From contig NZ_JADHDY010000015.1 of NCBI RefSeq assembly GCF_016820535.1, positions 434-64,433 of the forward strand: 64,000 nt of DNA, in the 5' to 3' direction. Positions 1-8,622 of the stretch are shown here, one piece after another (positions within the stretch are counted from its first letter, which is position 1; each line of letters opens with the position of its first letter). The stretch comes from Sporosarcina beigongshangi. GTDB taxonomy: Bacteria; Actinomycetota; Actinomycetes; Actinomycetales; Micrococcaceae. The notes beneath the pieces were generated by a model that made no database searches, had not been told where the DNA came from, and saw only the letters and a list, made by a program, of their open reading frames with translations. A program made the translations under genes and the position numbers.

Positions 1-51
1 GCGCACCATTCACCTTTAACCGTGCGCAGCGTCAGTGCACAGGGTGCCGGA

Positions 52-1911
52 TCAGTTGGCCGGCATGGTGTCCAGTGTGACGTCCACCGACTGGGCCTTG
101 CCGTCGCGGGTGAAGTCAAGCTTCACCGTGGCGCCGCCCGGCTGCTCACGGACGGCTGCAGTGAGGTCGGAGGGGTCGGAGATGATGCGATCGCCCATCT
201 TGGTGATGACGTCGCCTTCCTTCAGGCCCGCCTTGTCCGCGGCGCTGCCGGAGGTGACGGCGGCGACCGTGGCACCGGCCGAGAAGGCGCTGTCCGTGCC
301 GGCGGCCGAGGTGCCCTGGACCGAGACGCCAAGCTGGCCGTGCGAGGCCGAGCCGTTCTTGATGATGTCCTGGGCGACACGCTTGGCGTGGTCGATCGGG
401 ATGGAGAAGCCCACGCCGATGTTGCCGCTCTGGCTGCTGCTCGAGGAGCTGCCCGTGGAGGCGATGGCCACGTTGACGCCGATGATCTTGCCGTCGGTGT
501 TGACCAGGGCGCCGCCGGAGTTGCCGGGGTTGATGGCCGCATCGGTCTGGATCACGTTCAGGTTCACGGTCCCCGTGGCAGCGGTGGTGCTCTGGCCGCC
601 GCCCGGAGGGGAGAACTGGAAGCCGTTGCCGCCGTCGTTCGGGTTCTGTGAACTGTCGCTGGGGGTTTCCGGGACGGCGGAGGACGCCACCTGGATGGTG
701 CGGTTGAGAGTGGAGATGATGCCGTCGGTGACCGTACCGTTCAGGCCCAAGGGCGAACCGATCGCAATGACAGTGTCGCCAACGTTGATCTTGCCGGACT
801 CGCCCAGCTCGGCGGGCACCAGGTTGGGTGCGTCAATCTTGACCACGGCGAGGTCGGAGAGCGGGTCGGTGCCGACGATCGTGCCCGCGTACACCTTGCC
901 GTCGCTGGTCTGGACCTCAATAGTGGCGTGTGCGGCGGCGCCGTCGAGCGTCACCACGTGCGTGTTCGTGAGGATGTGCCCTTCCGTGTCCAGGATGATG
1001 CCCGAGCCCGTTCCGCCGGAGCTGCCGCTCGTGGCCGAGATGGTCACCACGGAGGGCATGGCCTTGGCCGCGGCTGCGGACACCTCGTTGACGGATGTTG
1101 GGTTGTTCACGATCAGCGGTGCCGACTGGCTGTTGGAGCTGGCCACCTGGCTGCCGCCCTGCTGGTCGAGCAGGTACAGCGAGCCCCCGCCCACAAGGCC
1201 GCCGACCAGTGCCGCGGCGAGGATCCCGCCGGTGAACATGCCCATCCCCACCTTCTTGCGGTCCTTCGGCCTTGCGGTCACGGCGGGTGCCAGAGTTTGG
1301 GGATATGCGTGGGGATACGCGTTCGACGCCGGGTAGCCGGGTCCCGCTTGTCCCGGCGCCGCATGTGCGCCAACGTGGGGGGACGGGGCCGGCTGTGCCC
1401 AGGGGTTGGGCTGCGCCTGGGTTGCCCCGGCGACCGGGATGGCCTGCGTTGCACCGGTCGCGTCGGGGGCGGGGATGGCCTGCGTTGCTGCTGCCTGCCG
1501 TGCTGCCTCATGCTCGGCGGCTACACGCTGGGCGGCGGCGTGGGACGCGTAGGCGGCAGCCGGAGTTCCTGCGGGCGCGGCGGGAGCCAGCGAGGGCACC
1601 GGGGCCGACGGGTAGTCGGCGGGGGCATCCTGGGCTGCGGGGTTTTCAAACGGCTGGCTGGCTGCGACGGGCTCGGCGGCTGCGGCGGAACGCCAGGCCT
1701 CGGGGGCGGGATTCGGCAGCACCGAGGTGGCTAAGGTTTCCGCAGTTTCGGGGGCGGGGTTCGGCTGCACCGAGGTGGCTGAGGTTTCCGCAGCTGCGGC
1801 GTTCTGGGCCGCCGCGTTCACGGCATCGGCATTCAGGGCTGGGGTTGCGGGAGTAGCGGCCTCGGGCTGCTCTCCGTTGTTGATGGCCTGGTCTCCATTG
1901 TTCTGGTTCAT
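52..1911 (-). CDS. HtrA/DegP-like membrane-anchored serine protease with PDZ domain
   Basis: This 619-aa trypsin-like protease probably degrades or checks misfolded proteins outside the membrane. Residues 1-215 are a Pro/Ala/Gln-rich, probably disordered cytoplasmic tail. One membrane helix follows at about 222-248, then the S1C protease domain with the catalytic triad His318 (TNTHVV), Asp353 (SDLAVV) and Ser465 (GNSGGA), and a C-terminal PDZ domain at about 535-612. A Ser/Pro/Gly-rich insertion of some 35 residues lies before the Ser loop. I chose the start at 1911 because AAGGGGA stands just upstream of that ATG; the ATG at 1926 would sit on top of this ribosome site. It diverges from the TPM and pspA genes, which fits an envelope-stress role. 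The family resembles mycobacterial PepD/HtrA; the substrate is unknown. Confidence 0.93.
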   Translation of the reverse strand: MNQNNGDQAINNGEQPEAATPATPALNADAVNAAAQNAAAAETSATSVQPNPAPETAETLATSVLPNPAPEAWRSAAAAEPVAASQPFENPAAQDAPADYPSAPVPSLAPAAPAGTPAAAYASHAAAQRVAAEHEAARQAAATQAIPAPDATGATQAIPVAGATQAQPNPWAQPAPSPHVGAHAAPGQAGPGYPASNAYPHAYPQTLAPAVTARPKDRKKVGMGMFTGGILAAALVGGLVGGGSLYLLDQQGGSQVASSNSQSAPLIVNNPTSVNEVSAAAAKAMPSVVTISATSGSSGGTGSGIILDTEGHILTNTHVVTLDGAAAHATIEVQTSDGKVYAGTIVGTDPLSDLAVVKIDAPNLVPAELGESGKINVGDTVIAIGSPLGLNGTVTDGIISTLNRTIQVASSAVPETPSDSSQNPNDGGNGFQFSPPGGGQSTTAATGTVNLNVIQTDAAINPGNSGGALVNTDGKIIGVNVAIASTGSSSSSSQSGNIGVGFSIPIDHAKRVAQDIIKNGSASHGQLGVSVQGTSAAGTDSAFSAGATVAAVTSGSAADKAGLKEGDVITKMGDRIISDPSDLTAAVREQPGGATVKLDFTRDGKAQSVDVTLDTMPAN

Positions 1912-2181
1912 CAGTTTCCCCTTCATTGAAAACCTCGGTGATGAATTGCTTGATTGATATTCATCTTGTCGGCTACAGCTGGAGCCTCTACGAACGTTCG
2001 CTGGAAGTCTGCTGTGAAGGTTCGCTCCCCTCCAGTATGGGGCAAATCCGGGACCGGGATGGCAATTTCACGGCACGATTTCACAAGTCCACCGCGGCAA
2101 ACAGGGCCATAGTATCGTGTGGAGTATTCGTATTGATTACGCAGGCCGAAATCCACAACGGCTCCATGTCAAAGGTGAGCA
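1912..2181. promoter_or_regulatory. Divergent intergenic region between the protease and TPM genes
   Basis: These 270 bp must hold the promoters for both directions. The sequence is less GC-rich than the genes, especially at about 2105-2150. The only clear signals are ribosome sites: AAAGGTGAG before the ATG at 2182, and AAGGGGA before the ATG at 1911 on the other strand. I see no convincing -35/-10 pair and no strong palindrome. Confidence 0.45.
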
Positions 2182-4188
2182 ATGTTTGCACGGTTGAAGA
2201 GATTTTCCCACTTGCTGGCGGCATTGGCCGTGGCTTTCCTGATGCTGGGCCCGGCCGGCGCCGCCACCGCCGAACCCCCTGTTGGCATCCCCAACGGCAG
2301 CTACATCGTTGACAACGCCAACGTGCTCGGGGCCGACAAGTCCGCAGTGCAGGCTGCCATTGCCAAACTGGCGCAGGACCACGGCATGACGTTTTACGTG
2401 GTGTACGTGGATTCCTTTGACGGCCTGACAGGTGAGGATTGGGGCACCCAGGTCGCCGAGAAAAAACAGCTGGGCACAGGCGATGCACTTCTGGTGGTGG
2501 CCGTCACGGACGGCAAGTACGCCCTGTTTGCCGACAGGTCAATGGTGCCCGTCGAGAAGAACCAGTACATCCAGACAAACGTCATCAAGCCCCGCCTGAC
2601 CGCCAAGGAGTGGGCGCAGGCAGCCGTCGACACGGCCGGCGCCCTGGGTGATGCCGCCGGCGGCGGCAAGGGGAATGTACCGAACCCCACAGGCGGCTAC
2701 GTAGCGCTGGGAGTCGGCGGCGCCGTCGTACTTGGCGGTGCGGGAACGGCCCTGTACATGCGCAGCCGGCGCAAAAAGTCTGCGGCCGAGGCCACGGCCA
2801 GGGGCTATGGCAGCGATGGGCGGGCTTTGGACCCGAACGCCGGCATGACCATTGAGGAACTGCGCAACAAGGCCGGTTCGCTGCTCATTGCCGCAGACGA
2901 CGCCATCAAGGTCAGCGAGCACGAGGTTGGATTCGCCCAGGCGTCGTATGGCGACGAGGCGGTCAAGCCGTTCCAGGCGGCGCTCGACAGCGCCAAGGCG
3001 CACCTGAGCGAGTCATTCAAACTGCAGCAGCAGCTCGACGACGAAATTCCGGACACCATTGAGGAACAGCGGTCATGGCTGGGCGAGATCATCGCCCGCA
3101 GCGAGGAGGCCAACGCCGCGCTCGACGCCGAGAAGGCCTCCTTTGACGGTTTGCGCGAGCTCGAGCGCACGGCCGGGCAGGTCCTCGCCGGCATCCGCAC
3201 CGACCATGCCCAGATGGGCGGGGCGCTCGCTGCGGCCGAAACCAAGCTCGCCACCCTCTCCCAGAAGTACTCCGACGCCGCGGTGGAACCCGTGCGGGAC
3301 AACATCGCCCAGGCGCGCGAACGCCTGGACTTTGTGCAGACGGCGGCCGCAAATGCCGATGAAAAACTGGCGGCATCGGACACTGCCTCGGCCGCCGTGG
3401 CCGTGCGTGCCGCACAGGAAAGCCTGCTGCAGTGCGGGGTCCTGCTCGAGGCCATTGCCAACACCGAGGCCAACCTGGACAACGCCGCGGCAACCCTGGC
3501 CACGGCCCTCCCGGCGGCGCTGGCCGACCTGGAACAGGCAAAGTCCATGGTGGCGTCGGAACAGTTTGCCCGCTACTCCCCCACGGTCCAGGGCGCGGAA
3601 CAAAGCCTCAACGAGGTGCGCATGAACGCCACGGGCCGCACCGACCCGCTGGCACAGCTGTCCGCAGTGCAGTCCGCGCACGGCCAGCTGGATGAACTCC
3701 TGACCGGCATCCGCGACCAGCAGCAGCAGGCGCTGCGCGCCCAGGCCGCCCTGCAGCAGGCCCTGGCCGGGGCGCAGGCCAACATCTCCGCGGCCAAGGA
3801 CTTCATCGCCGCCCGCCGCGGCGGCGTGGGCTCGGCCGCCCGGACCCGGCTGTCGGAGGCGGAACGCAACTTCGACTACGCCGTGTCCATCACGTCCACC
3901 GACCCCGTCAACGCCCTGGCCTACGCGCAACAGGCCCAGCAGCTGGCACAACAGGCAATTCAATACGCGCAGAATGACGTGGACAGCTTTGGCGGGGGCG
4001 GCGGAGGCTACGGTGGCCGCGGTTCCATGGGCGGCGGCATGGGCGGGGCCATACTCGGCGGCATCATCGGCGGCATGCTCTCCGGGGGCGGTGGCGGTGG
4101 AGGCTTCGGGGGCGGCTTTGGCGGAGGCGGCGGCTTTGGCGGCGGCGGAGGCGGCGGCGGCTTTGGCGGCAGCGGCGGCAACTTCTAG
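2182..4188 (+). CDS. TPM-domain membrane protein with long coiled coil and Gly-rich tail
   Basis: This 668-aa protein begins with a signal peptide (residues 1-31, cleavage near AATAEPP). A TPM domain follows at about 35-160, then one membrane helix at about 172-193, a long Ala/Gln/Glu-rich coiled coil at about 220-590, and a Gly-rich tail of some 60 residues. TPM domains occur in plant thylakoid acid phosphatases and bacterial YgcG-type proteins. In actinobacteria, proteins of this shape often sit beside pspA, as here (246 bp upstream), which suggests work in membrane-stress repair. The start has the ribosome site AAAGGTGAG. The coiled coil could pair with PspA, itself almost all coiled coil; that is inference. 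Confidence 0.88.
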   Translation: MFARLKRFSHLLAALAVAFLMLGPAGAATAEPPVGIPNGSYIVDNANVLGADKSAVQAAIAKLAQDHGMTFYVVYVDSFDGLTGEDWGTQVAEKKQLGTGDALLVVAVTDGKYALFADRSMVPVEKNQYIQTNVIKPRLTAKEWAQAAVDTAGALGDAAGGGKGNVPNPTGGYVALGVGGAVVLGGAGTALYMRSRRKKSAAEATARGYGSDGRALDPNAGMTIEELRNKAGSLLIAADDAIKVSEHEVGFAQASYGDEAVKPFQAALDSAKAHLSESFKLQQQLDDEIPDTIEEQRSWLGEIIARSEEANAALDAEKASFDGLRELERTAGQVLAGIRTDHAQMGGALAAAETKLATLSQKYSDAAVEPVRDNIAQARERLDFVQTAAANADEKLAASDTASAAVAVRAAQESLLQCGVLLEAIANTEANLDNAAATLATALPAALADLEQAKSMVASEQFARYSPTVQGAEQSLNEVRMNATGRTDPLAQLSAVQSAHGQLDELLTGIRDQQQQALRAQAALQQALAGAQANISAAKDFIAARRGGVGSAARTRLSEAERNFDYAVSITSTDPVNALAYAQQAQQLAQQAIQYAQNDVDSFGGGGGGYGGRGSMGGGMGGAILGGIIGGMLSGGGGGGGFGGGFGGGGGFGGGGGGGGFGGSGGNF

Positions 4189-4434
4189 CCGCCGGCTCCG
4201 GCTCCCATGCAGCCGAACCGCTGGCGCGAAGCCGTCCCATGCCACCGCCGCGTCGGCAGGTGCCGCCGCGCACCCAAGGCGCGGTCCGGCGTCGTGACTG
4301 GCGCTATTGCACCTGCATGTCATGTGCGGCAAGAATGGCAGAAGGTCCTTTAGACTCAAGTTGTTGCACGGATGTACCTGTTGGATGGTTCTGGGATTTC
4401 GTAGATGTTTCGAGTAAAGACAAAGGGGAAAAGA
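4189..4434 (+). promoter_or_regulatory. Intergenic region upstream of pspA
   Basis: These 246 bp separate the TPM gene from pspA. AAAGGGGA stands 6 nt before the pspA ATG at 4435 and fixes that start over the in-frame ATG at 4405. The box TAGACT at 4351-4356 could be a -10, but no matching -35 is visible. I see no terminator hairpin after the TPM gene, so readthrough into pspA is possible. Confidence 0.35.
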
Positions 4435-5211
4435 ATGGCAAAGCAGTCAATTTTTGGCCGGATCGCTCAGTTGGCGAAGGCCAACATCAACGCGTTGCTG
4501 GATTCCGCCGAAGACCCGCAGAAGATGCTTGACCAGATGGTGCGCGACTACAAGGCCAACATCTCGGAAGCCGAGACGGCCGTGGCCCAGACCATCGGCA
4601 ACCTGCGAATGCTCGAGGAAGACTACAACGAGGATGTCAAGGCCTCGCAGGACTGGGGCTCGAAGGCACTTGCAGCAAGCCGCAAGGCCGACGAGTTCCG
4701 TGCCGCCGGCAATGACGCCGACGCCCAGAAATTCGACAACCTGGCGAAGGTGGCCCTGCAGCGCCAGATGTCTGCCGAGAGCGAGGCCCGTGCCGCCCAG
4801 CCGAACATCGCCGCACAGACCGAGGTGGTGGACAAGCTCAAGACTGGGCTGCAGCAGATGCAGGGCAAGCTGAACGAACTTGCCAGCAAGCGCAATGAGC
4901 TGATCGCCCGCTCCAAGACGGCCGCCGCGCAGACCCAGGTGCACGACGCCCTCAAGAGCATCGACATCATGGACCCCACCAGCGAGGTCAGCCGCTTCGA
5001 GGAAAAGATCCGCCGGGAAGAGGCCAAGGTGCGCGGCCAGCAGGAACTCGCCGCCTCCAGCCTGGACGCCCAGTTCAACTCCCTGGAAGACCTCGGCGAG
5101 CAGACCGAGATCGAGGCACGCCTTGCGGCCCTGAAGGCCGGCGGCTCGCCGACGCCCGCAGCGCTGAACGCCCCGGCCGCGATCGACGAAGCCGACTTCG
5201 ACAAGCTGTAG
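4435..5211 (+). CDS. pspA: PspA/IM30 family phage-shock protein
   Basis: This 258-aa protein is helical throughout, with the family's N-terminal amphipathic segment (MAKQSIFGRIAQLAKANINA) and the motif NALLDSAEDPQKML. The coiled coil extends to about residue 220, followed by a short Ala/Pro tail. PspA/IM30 proteins polymerise on the inner face of damaged membranes and help keep the proton-motive force. The start at 4435 is set by AAAGGGGA. Its neighbour upstream is the TPM membrane protein; there are no pspB or pspC genes, as is usual in actinobacteria. The gene ends at a very strong hairpin shared with the convergent reductase. Confidence 0.96.
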   Translation: MAKQSIFGRIAQLAKANINALLDSAEDPQKMLDQMVRDYKANISEAETAVAQTIGNLRMLEEDYNEDVKASQDWGSKALAASRKADEFRAAGNDADAQKFDNLAKVALQRQMSAESEARAAQPNIAAQTEVVDKLKTGLQQMQGKLNELASKRNELIARSKTAAAQTQVHDALKSIDIMDPTSEVSRFEEKIRREEAKVRGQQELAASSLDAQFNSLEDLGEQTEIEARLAALKAGGSPTPAALNAPAAIDEADFDKL

Positions 5212-5249
5212 TCCTGCAGGGGGCCATGCCCGGCATTCCCCTTGGTGGC

Positions 5250-5310
5250 CACAGAACGGGCCGGCCGTCCGCCAGGAATTCACACTGGCGGACGGCCGGC
5301 CCGTTCTGTG
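5250..5310. terminator. Bidirectional terminator, perfect 26-bp hairpin
   Basis: The arms at 5250-5275 and 5285-5310 are perfect reverse complements, with a 9-nt loop that contains GAATTC. TTTTT follows on the plus strand at 5311-5315. The hairpin lies between the convergent pspA (stop 5211) and aldo/keto reductase (stop 5316-5318) genes, so it should end transcripts from both sides. At 26 bp it is far longer than a usual intrinsic terminator stem. Confidence 0.9.
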
Positions 5311-5315
5311 TTTTT

Positions 5316-6152
5316 CTACATCTGGGTGAACGCAGCCAGCGCCGGGTCCGCACCGATGCGCTCCCCCGATTCCAGTGCGGACACCCGGGCGAGTTCGGCA
5401 CTGCTGAGCCGGATCTTTGCCGCGGCCAGGTTTTCGGCCATGCGCTCCGGAGAGACCGTCTTGGGGATCACGATGTTCCCGGTCCCGAGGTGCCAGGCCA
5501 GGACGATCTGGGCAGGTGTGGCGGCGTGGGCCTGCGCCAGTTCGGCCAGTACGTCGCTGTCCAGGTCGCGGCCCTGGCCCAGCGGGCTGTAGGCCTGCAC
5601 GGCAATGCCGTGCCCGCGTGACTTCTGCGCCAGCGCTTCCTGCTGGAACGTGGGGTGCAGCTCAATCTGGTTGACTGCCGGCACCACCGTGGCGCCGGCC
5701 AGCAGCTCGTCGAGGTGGTCCGGCAGGAAATTCGAGACGCCAATGGCGCGGACCTTTCCTTCTGCGTACAGTTCCTCCAGTTCCTCCCAGGCCTGCTTGA
5801 ACAGCCCCTGCGACGGGACCGGCCAATGGATCAGGTAAAGGTCGATCCAATCCAGGCCCAGTGCCTTGCGACTCGCCTCGAAGGCGGCACGGGCGCCGCC
5901 CTGCTCACCGTTGCGCAGCTTGGTGGTCACAAAGACGTCTTCCCGGGCCAGCCCGGATTCGGCAAGGGCCGCCCCAACGCCGGACTCGTTGCGGTATGCG
6001 GCCGCGGTGTCGATGTGGCGGTAACCTGCTTCAAGGGCCTGCGACACCGCCACACGGGTATCCTCCGGCGGAATCTGGAAGACCCCAAAGCCCAGCTGCG
6101 GGATGCCAAGCCCATTGTTCAACACCAGTTCGGGAACAGTAATTTCAGTCAT
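5316..6152 (-). CDS. Aldo/keto reductase (2,5-diketogluconate reductase-like)
   Basis: This 278-aa cytoplasmic NADPH-dependent reductase has the whole TIM-barrel tetrad: Asp48 and Tyr53 (HIDTAAAYRNE), Lys78 (VTTKL) and His109 (YLIHWP). IPKT in the phosphate-binding region (NIVIPKTVSPERM) is also typical. Length and motifs match the DkgA/YvgN group, which reduces small aldehydes and ketones; the actual substrate cannot be read from sequence. The start at 6152 has AAAGGAC 7 nt upstream. The open frame runs further upstream but loses family similarity there. It stands alone, convergent with pspA. Confidence 0.93.
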   Translation of the reverse strand: MTEITVPELVLNNGLGIPQLGFGVFQIPPEDTRVAVSQALEAGYRHIDTAAAYRNESGVGAALAESGLAREDVFVTTKLRNGEQGGARAAFEASRKALGLDWIDLYLIHWPVPSQGLFKQAWEELEELYAEGKVRAIGVSNFLPDHLDELLAGATVVPAVNQIELHPTFQQEALAQKSRGHGIAVQAYSPLGQGRDLDSDVLAELAQAHAATPAQIVLAWHLGTGNIVIPKTVSPERMAENLAAAKIRLSSAELARVSALESGERIGADPALAAFTQM

Positions 6153-6389
6153 TGCGCGTCCTTTTATTGAAGTTGCTGCAACAGGCATTCGGCCCGAGCC
6201 CAGGCTTGGGCGCCTTTGCGGTGCAGAATGAGTCTCGGGCATGGGCCGCGCTTTGGCAAGCGCTTGCCGGACTATGGATGCCGGGCTGCGCACCCTTGAC
6301 GTTTCCCTCGGATCGTGGAGCACCCGCCGGGAGCCGCCCTGAGAGTGGCACATGCAGGAGCAATCCGCCAAAATTTCCGCAAATGCGTC

Positions 6390-6402
6390 TACAATCACTC
6401 GT
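6390..6402 (+). promoter_or_regulatory. -10 box for a leaderless mod-operon transcript
   Basis: TACAAT at 6390-6395 lies 7 nt before the ATG at 6403, and no ribosome site precedes that ATG. This is the spacing expected when transcription starts at the start codon. The -35 region is weak. Confidence 0.5.
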
Positions 6403-6813
6403 ATGACACAGATCCGCGTTTCCGAGGCGGCCCGCTTCCTCGGCGTCAGCAACGACACCGTGCGCCGCTGGCTGGAGAACGGCACGCTCCAAGGCACCAA
6501 GGACCAACAGGGCCGGATGGTGGTGGATGGCGTTGAACTGGCGGCCCTGGCCAAGAAGCAGTCCCAGCTGCCCAACGATCCCGCCGGAGTGGGCAGTTCC
6601 GCCCGGAACCGCATGGTGGGGCTCGTGACGAACATCGTGATGGACAAGGTCATGGCCCAGGTTGAACTGCAGTGCGGGCCGTTCCGCGTGGTCTCGCTCA
6701 TGAGCAGCGAAGCCGTGCGTGACCTGGGCCTGGAACTGGGCTCCGTCGCCACCGCCGTGGTGAAGTCCACCAACGTCATCATCGAAGTGCCAGCGAAGGG
6801 GAGCCCCGCATGA
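6403..6813 (+). CDS. HTH-TOBE molybdate-responsive regulator (excisionase-type HTH plus molbindin domain)
   Basis: This 136-aa protein joins an N-terminal MerR/excisionase-type helix-turn-helix (VSEAARFLGVSNDTVRRWLENG, residues 5-25) to a C-terminal TOBE/Mop domain at about 66-132 (RNRMVGLVTNIVMDKVMAQVELQCG). The TOBE domain binds molybdate or tungstate. It is the first gene of the modABC cluster and its TGA overlaps the modA ATG, so it probably senses molybdate and controls the operon in place of ModE. I start it at 6403: the open frame reaches 6352, but that extension has no family similarity and a -10 box lies inside it. Confidence 0.85.
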   Translation: MTQIRVSEAARFLGVSNDTVRRWLENGTLQGTKDQQGRMVVDGVELAALAKKQSQLPNDPAGVGSSARNRMVGLVTNIVMDKVMAQVELQCGPFRVVSLMSSEAVRDLGLELGSVATAVVKSTNVIIEVPAKGSPA

Positions 6814-7679
6814 ACCGAATGAACCAGGAATCAACTGCCATGAAGTCCGTTGCAAACACTGCACGGCGCGGCCTGCCAGGTGTGCGCAGGCTAGGTGCGG
6901 CGGCCGCCGTGGGCGCCATGCTGGCTCTTGGCCTGGCTGCCTGTTCGGCCACTCCCGGCGCCAGTACAGGTCCGGCCAACACAGGCAGCAACCTCAACGA
7001 GCTCTCCGGCACCCTCAACGTCTACGCGGCAGCTTCCCTGAAAACCACCTTCACCGAGCTGGCCGCCAAGTTCGAGGAAAGCAACCCCGGGGTGAAGGTT
7101 TCGCTCAGCTTTGACGGTTCATCCACCCTGGTCACCCAGATCAAAGAGGGCGCCCCTGCGGACGTCTTCGCCTCGGCCGACCAGGCCAACATGGCCAAGC
7201 TCAGCGACGTCGGCCTCGTGGCGGGCACTCCCAAGGACTTTGCCAGCAACGTCCTGACCCTGGTGGTGCCGCCGGGCAATCCCGCCAACATCGCCTCCTT
7301 TGCAGACGCCGCCAAGCCCGGCGTGAAGCTGGTCATCTGTGCCCCGCAGGTGCCGTGCGGCGCCGCCAGCGCATCCGATGCCGCCGCGGCAGGCCTCGCG
7401 CTCACGCCCGTCAGTGAGGATCTAAACGTCACCAGCGTCCTGGGCAAGGTCACCTCGGGCGAGGCAGACGCCGGCCTGGTCTACGTCACAGACGCCAAAA
7501 CCGCAGGCGACAAGGTCAAGGCCATCCCGCTCGGGCTCGACAAACCGACCGTCAACCTCTACCCGATCGCCGCGGTCAACACCTCAAAGGTGCCGGAACT
7601 GGCCCAGGGGTTCATGGACCTGGTGACCGGAGCCGAGGGGCGGAAGGTTCTCACGGACGCCGGCTTTGGCAAGCCCTAA
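6810..7679 (+). CDS. modA: Molybdate ABC transporter substrate-binding lipoprotein
   Basis: This 289-aa lipoprotein has a long signal peptide ending in the lipobox LAAC, so Cys45 would be the lipid-carrying residue. The mature part is a ModA fold: [17 protein letters not shown] at its start, then [25 protein letters not shown], which forms the oxyanion pocket. It binds molybdate outside the cell and hands it to ModBC. The ATG at 6810 overlaps the regulator's stop (ATGA) and has AAGGGGAG upstream; the in-frame ATG at 6840 lacks a ribosome site. Confidence 0.95.
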   Translation: MNRMNQESTAMKSVANTARRGLPGVRRLGAAAAVGAMLALGLAACSATPGASTGPANTGSNLNELSGTLNVYAAASLKTTFTELAAKFEESNPGVKVSLSFDGSSTLVTQIKEGAPADVFASADQANMAKLSDVGLVAGTPKDFASNVLTLVVPPGNPANIASFADAAKPGVKLVICAPQVPCGAASASDAAAAGLALTPVSEDLNVTSVLGKVTSGEADAGLVYVTDAKTAGDKVKAIPLGLDKPTVNLYPIAAVNTSKVPELAQGFMDLVTGAEGRKVLTDAGFGKP

Positions 7680-7689
7680 GTTCCCCGGC

Positions 7690-8622
7690 ATGCGCGACGC
7701 CGGAGCGCACCCGAATGCCCGGGCGGCAGCCTCCCGCACCACCCGCCCGGGTGACGGGCGCACCCGCGGAGGGACGCGCCGTCGTCCCTGGCAGTACACG
7801 GGCGTGCCGGCCTGGATCTACGTGGTGGCGGCGCTGGGCGCGCTGTTCATCCTGCTGCCGCTGGCCGGCATGGTGGCGCAGGTGCAGTGGGGGCAGTTTT
7901 GGGAGCTGGTGAGCTCGGATTCCTCCGTTGCGGCGCTGCTGCTGAGCCTGCGGACGGCGGCGGCGAGCACGGTGCTGTGCATTGTTTTTGGCGTCCCGCT
8001 GGCGCTGTTGCTGGCGCGGGGGCAGTTTTTTGGCCAGCGGATCCTGCGCGCGCTGATCCTGCTGCCGCTCGTGGTGCCGCCTGTGGTGGGCGGGCTGGCG
8101 CTTCTGTACACCTTTGGCCGGCAGGGGCTCATTGGTCGCTCGCTGGAACTGGCCGGGATCAGCATCGCGTTCTCCACCACTGCCGTGGTCATGGCCCAAA
8201 CGTTTGTGGCTTTGCCTTTCCTGGTCCTCAGCCTGGAGGGGACGCTGCGCACGGCCGGGCAGAAGTATGAGGCCGTGGCCGCGACGCTGGGAGCCCGGCC
8301 GGGCACGGTGCTGCGCCGGATCACACTGCCGCTGGTGTTGCCGGGGCTCATCTCCGGAGCGGTGCTGGCCTTTGCCCGCAGCCTGGGCGAGTTCGGCGCC
8401 ACCCTGACGTTTGCCGGCAGCCTGGAGGGGGTCACCCGGACCATGCCGCTGGAGATCTACCTGCAGCGCGAAACCTCGCCCGAGGCGGCCGTGGCGCTGT
8501 CCTTCCTGCTGATCGCCGTGGCCGTTGTGGTGGTGGCCGTGACGTACCGGGTACCGAAGTCGCCGCTGCGGGCACTGGCCGCTGGGCGGACATCCGGGCC
8601 TGCCGGGGAGGTCACGCCGTGA
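7690..8622 (+). CDS. modB: Molybdate ABC transporter permease
   Basis: This roughly 310-aa inner-membrane permease has five to six helices after a basic N-terminal tail. It carries the EAA loop that docks the ATPase ([26 protein letters not shown] region) and the usual ModB sequence [13 protein letters not shown]. The start is uncertain. The frame opens with a TTG at 7666 inside modA; the ATG at 7690 has no clear ribosome site, and a GTG at 7804 would begin right at the first helix. Its last bases overlap the modC start (GTGA), so modA-modB-modC form one transcript. Confidence 0.93.
   Translation: MRDAGAHPNARAAASRTTRPGDGRTRGGTRRRPWQYTGVPAWIYVVAALGALFILLPLAGMVAQVQWGQFWELVSSDSSVAALLLSLRTAAASTVLCIVFGVPLALLLARGQFFGQRILRALILLPLVVPPVVGGLALLYTFGRQGLIGRSLELAGISIAFSTTAVVMAQTFVALPFLVLSLEGTLRTAGQKYEAVAATLGARPGTVLRRITLPLVLPGLISGAVLAFARSLGEFGATLTFAGSLEGVTRTMPLEIYLQRETSPEAAVALSFLLIAVAVVVVAVTYRVPKSPLRALAAGRTSGPAGEVTP

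Noticed and set aside
1-27. GCGCAC ... GTGCGC inverted repeat at the left edge
   Set aside because: Six-bp arms and a 15-nt loop without a T-run, and it may be cut by the window; too weak to call a terminator.
7666-7689. TTG start for modB inside modA
   Set aside because: It opens the frame, but there is no ribosome site and the added residues are not ModB-like; the ATG at 7690 is the simpler choice, though still uncertain.
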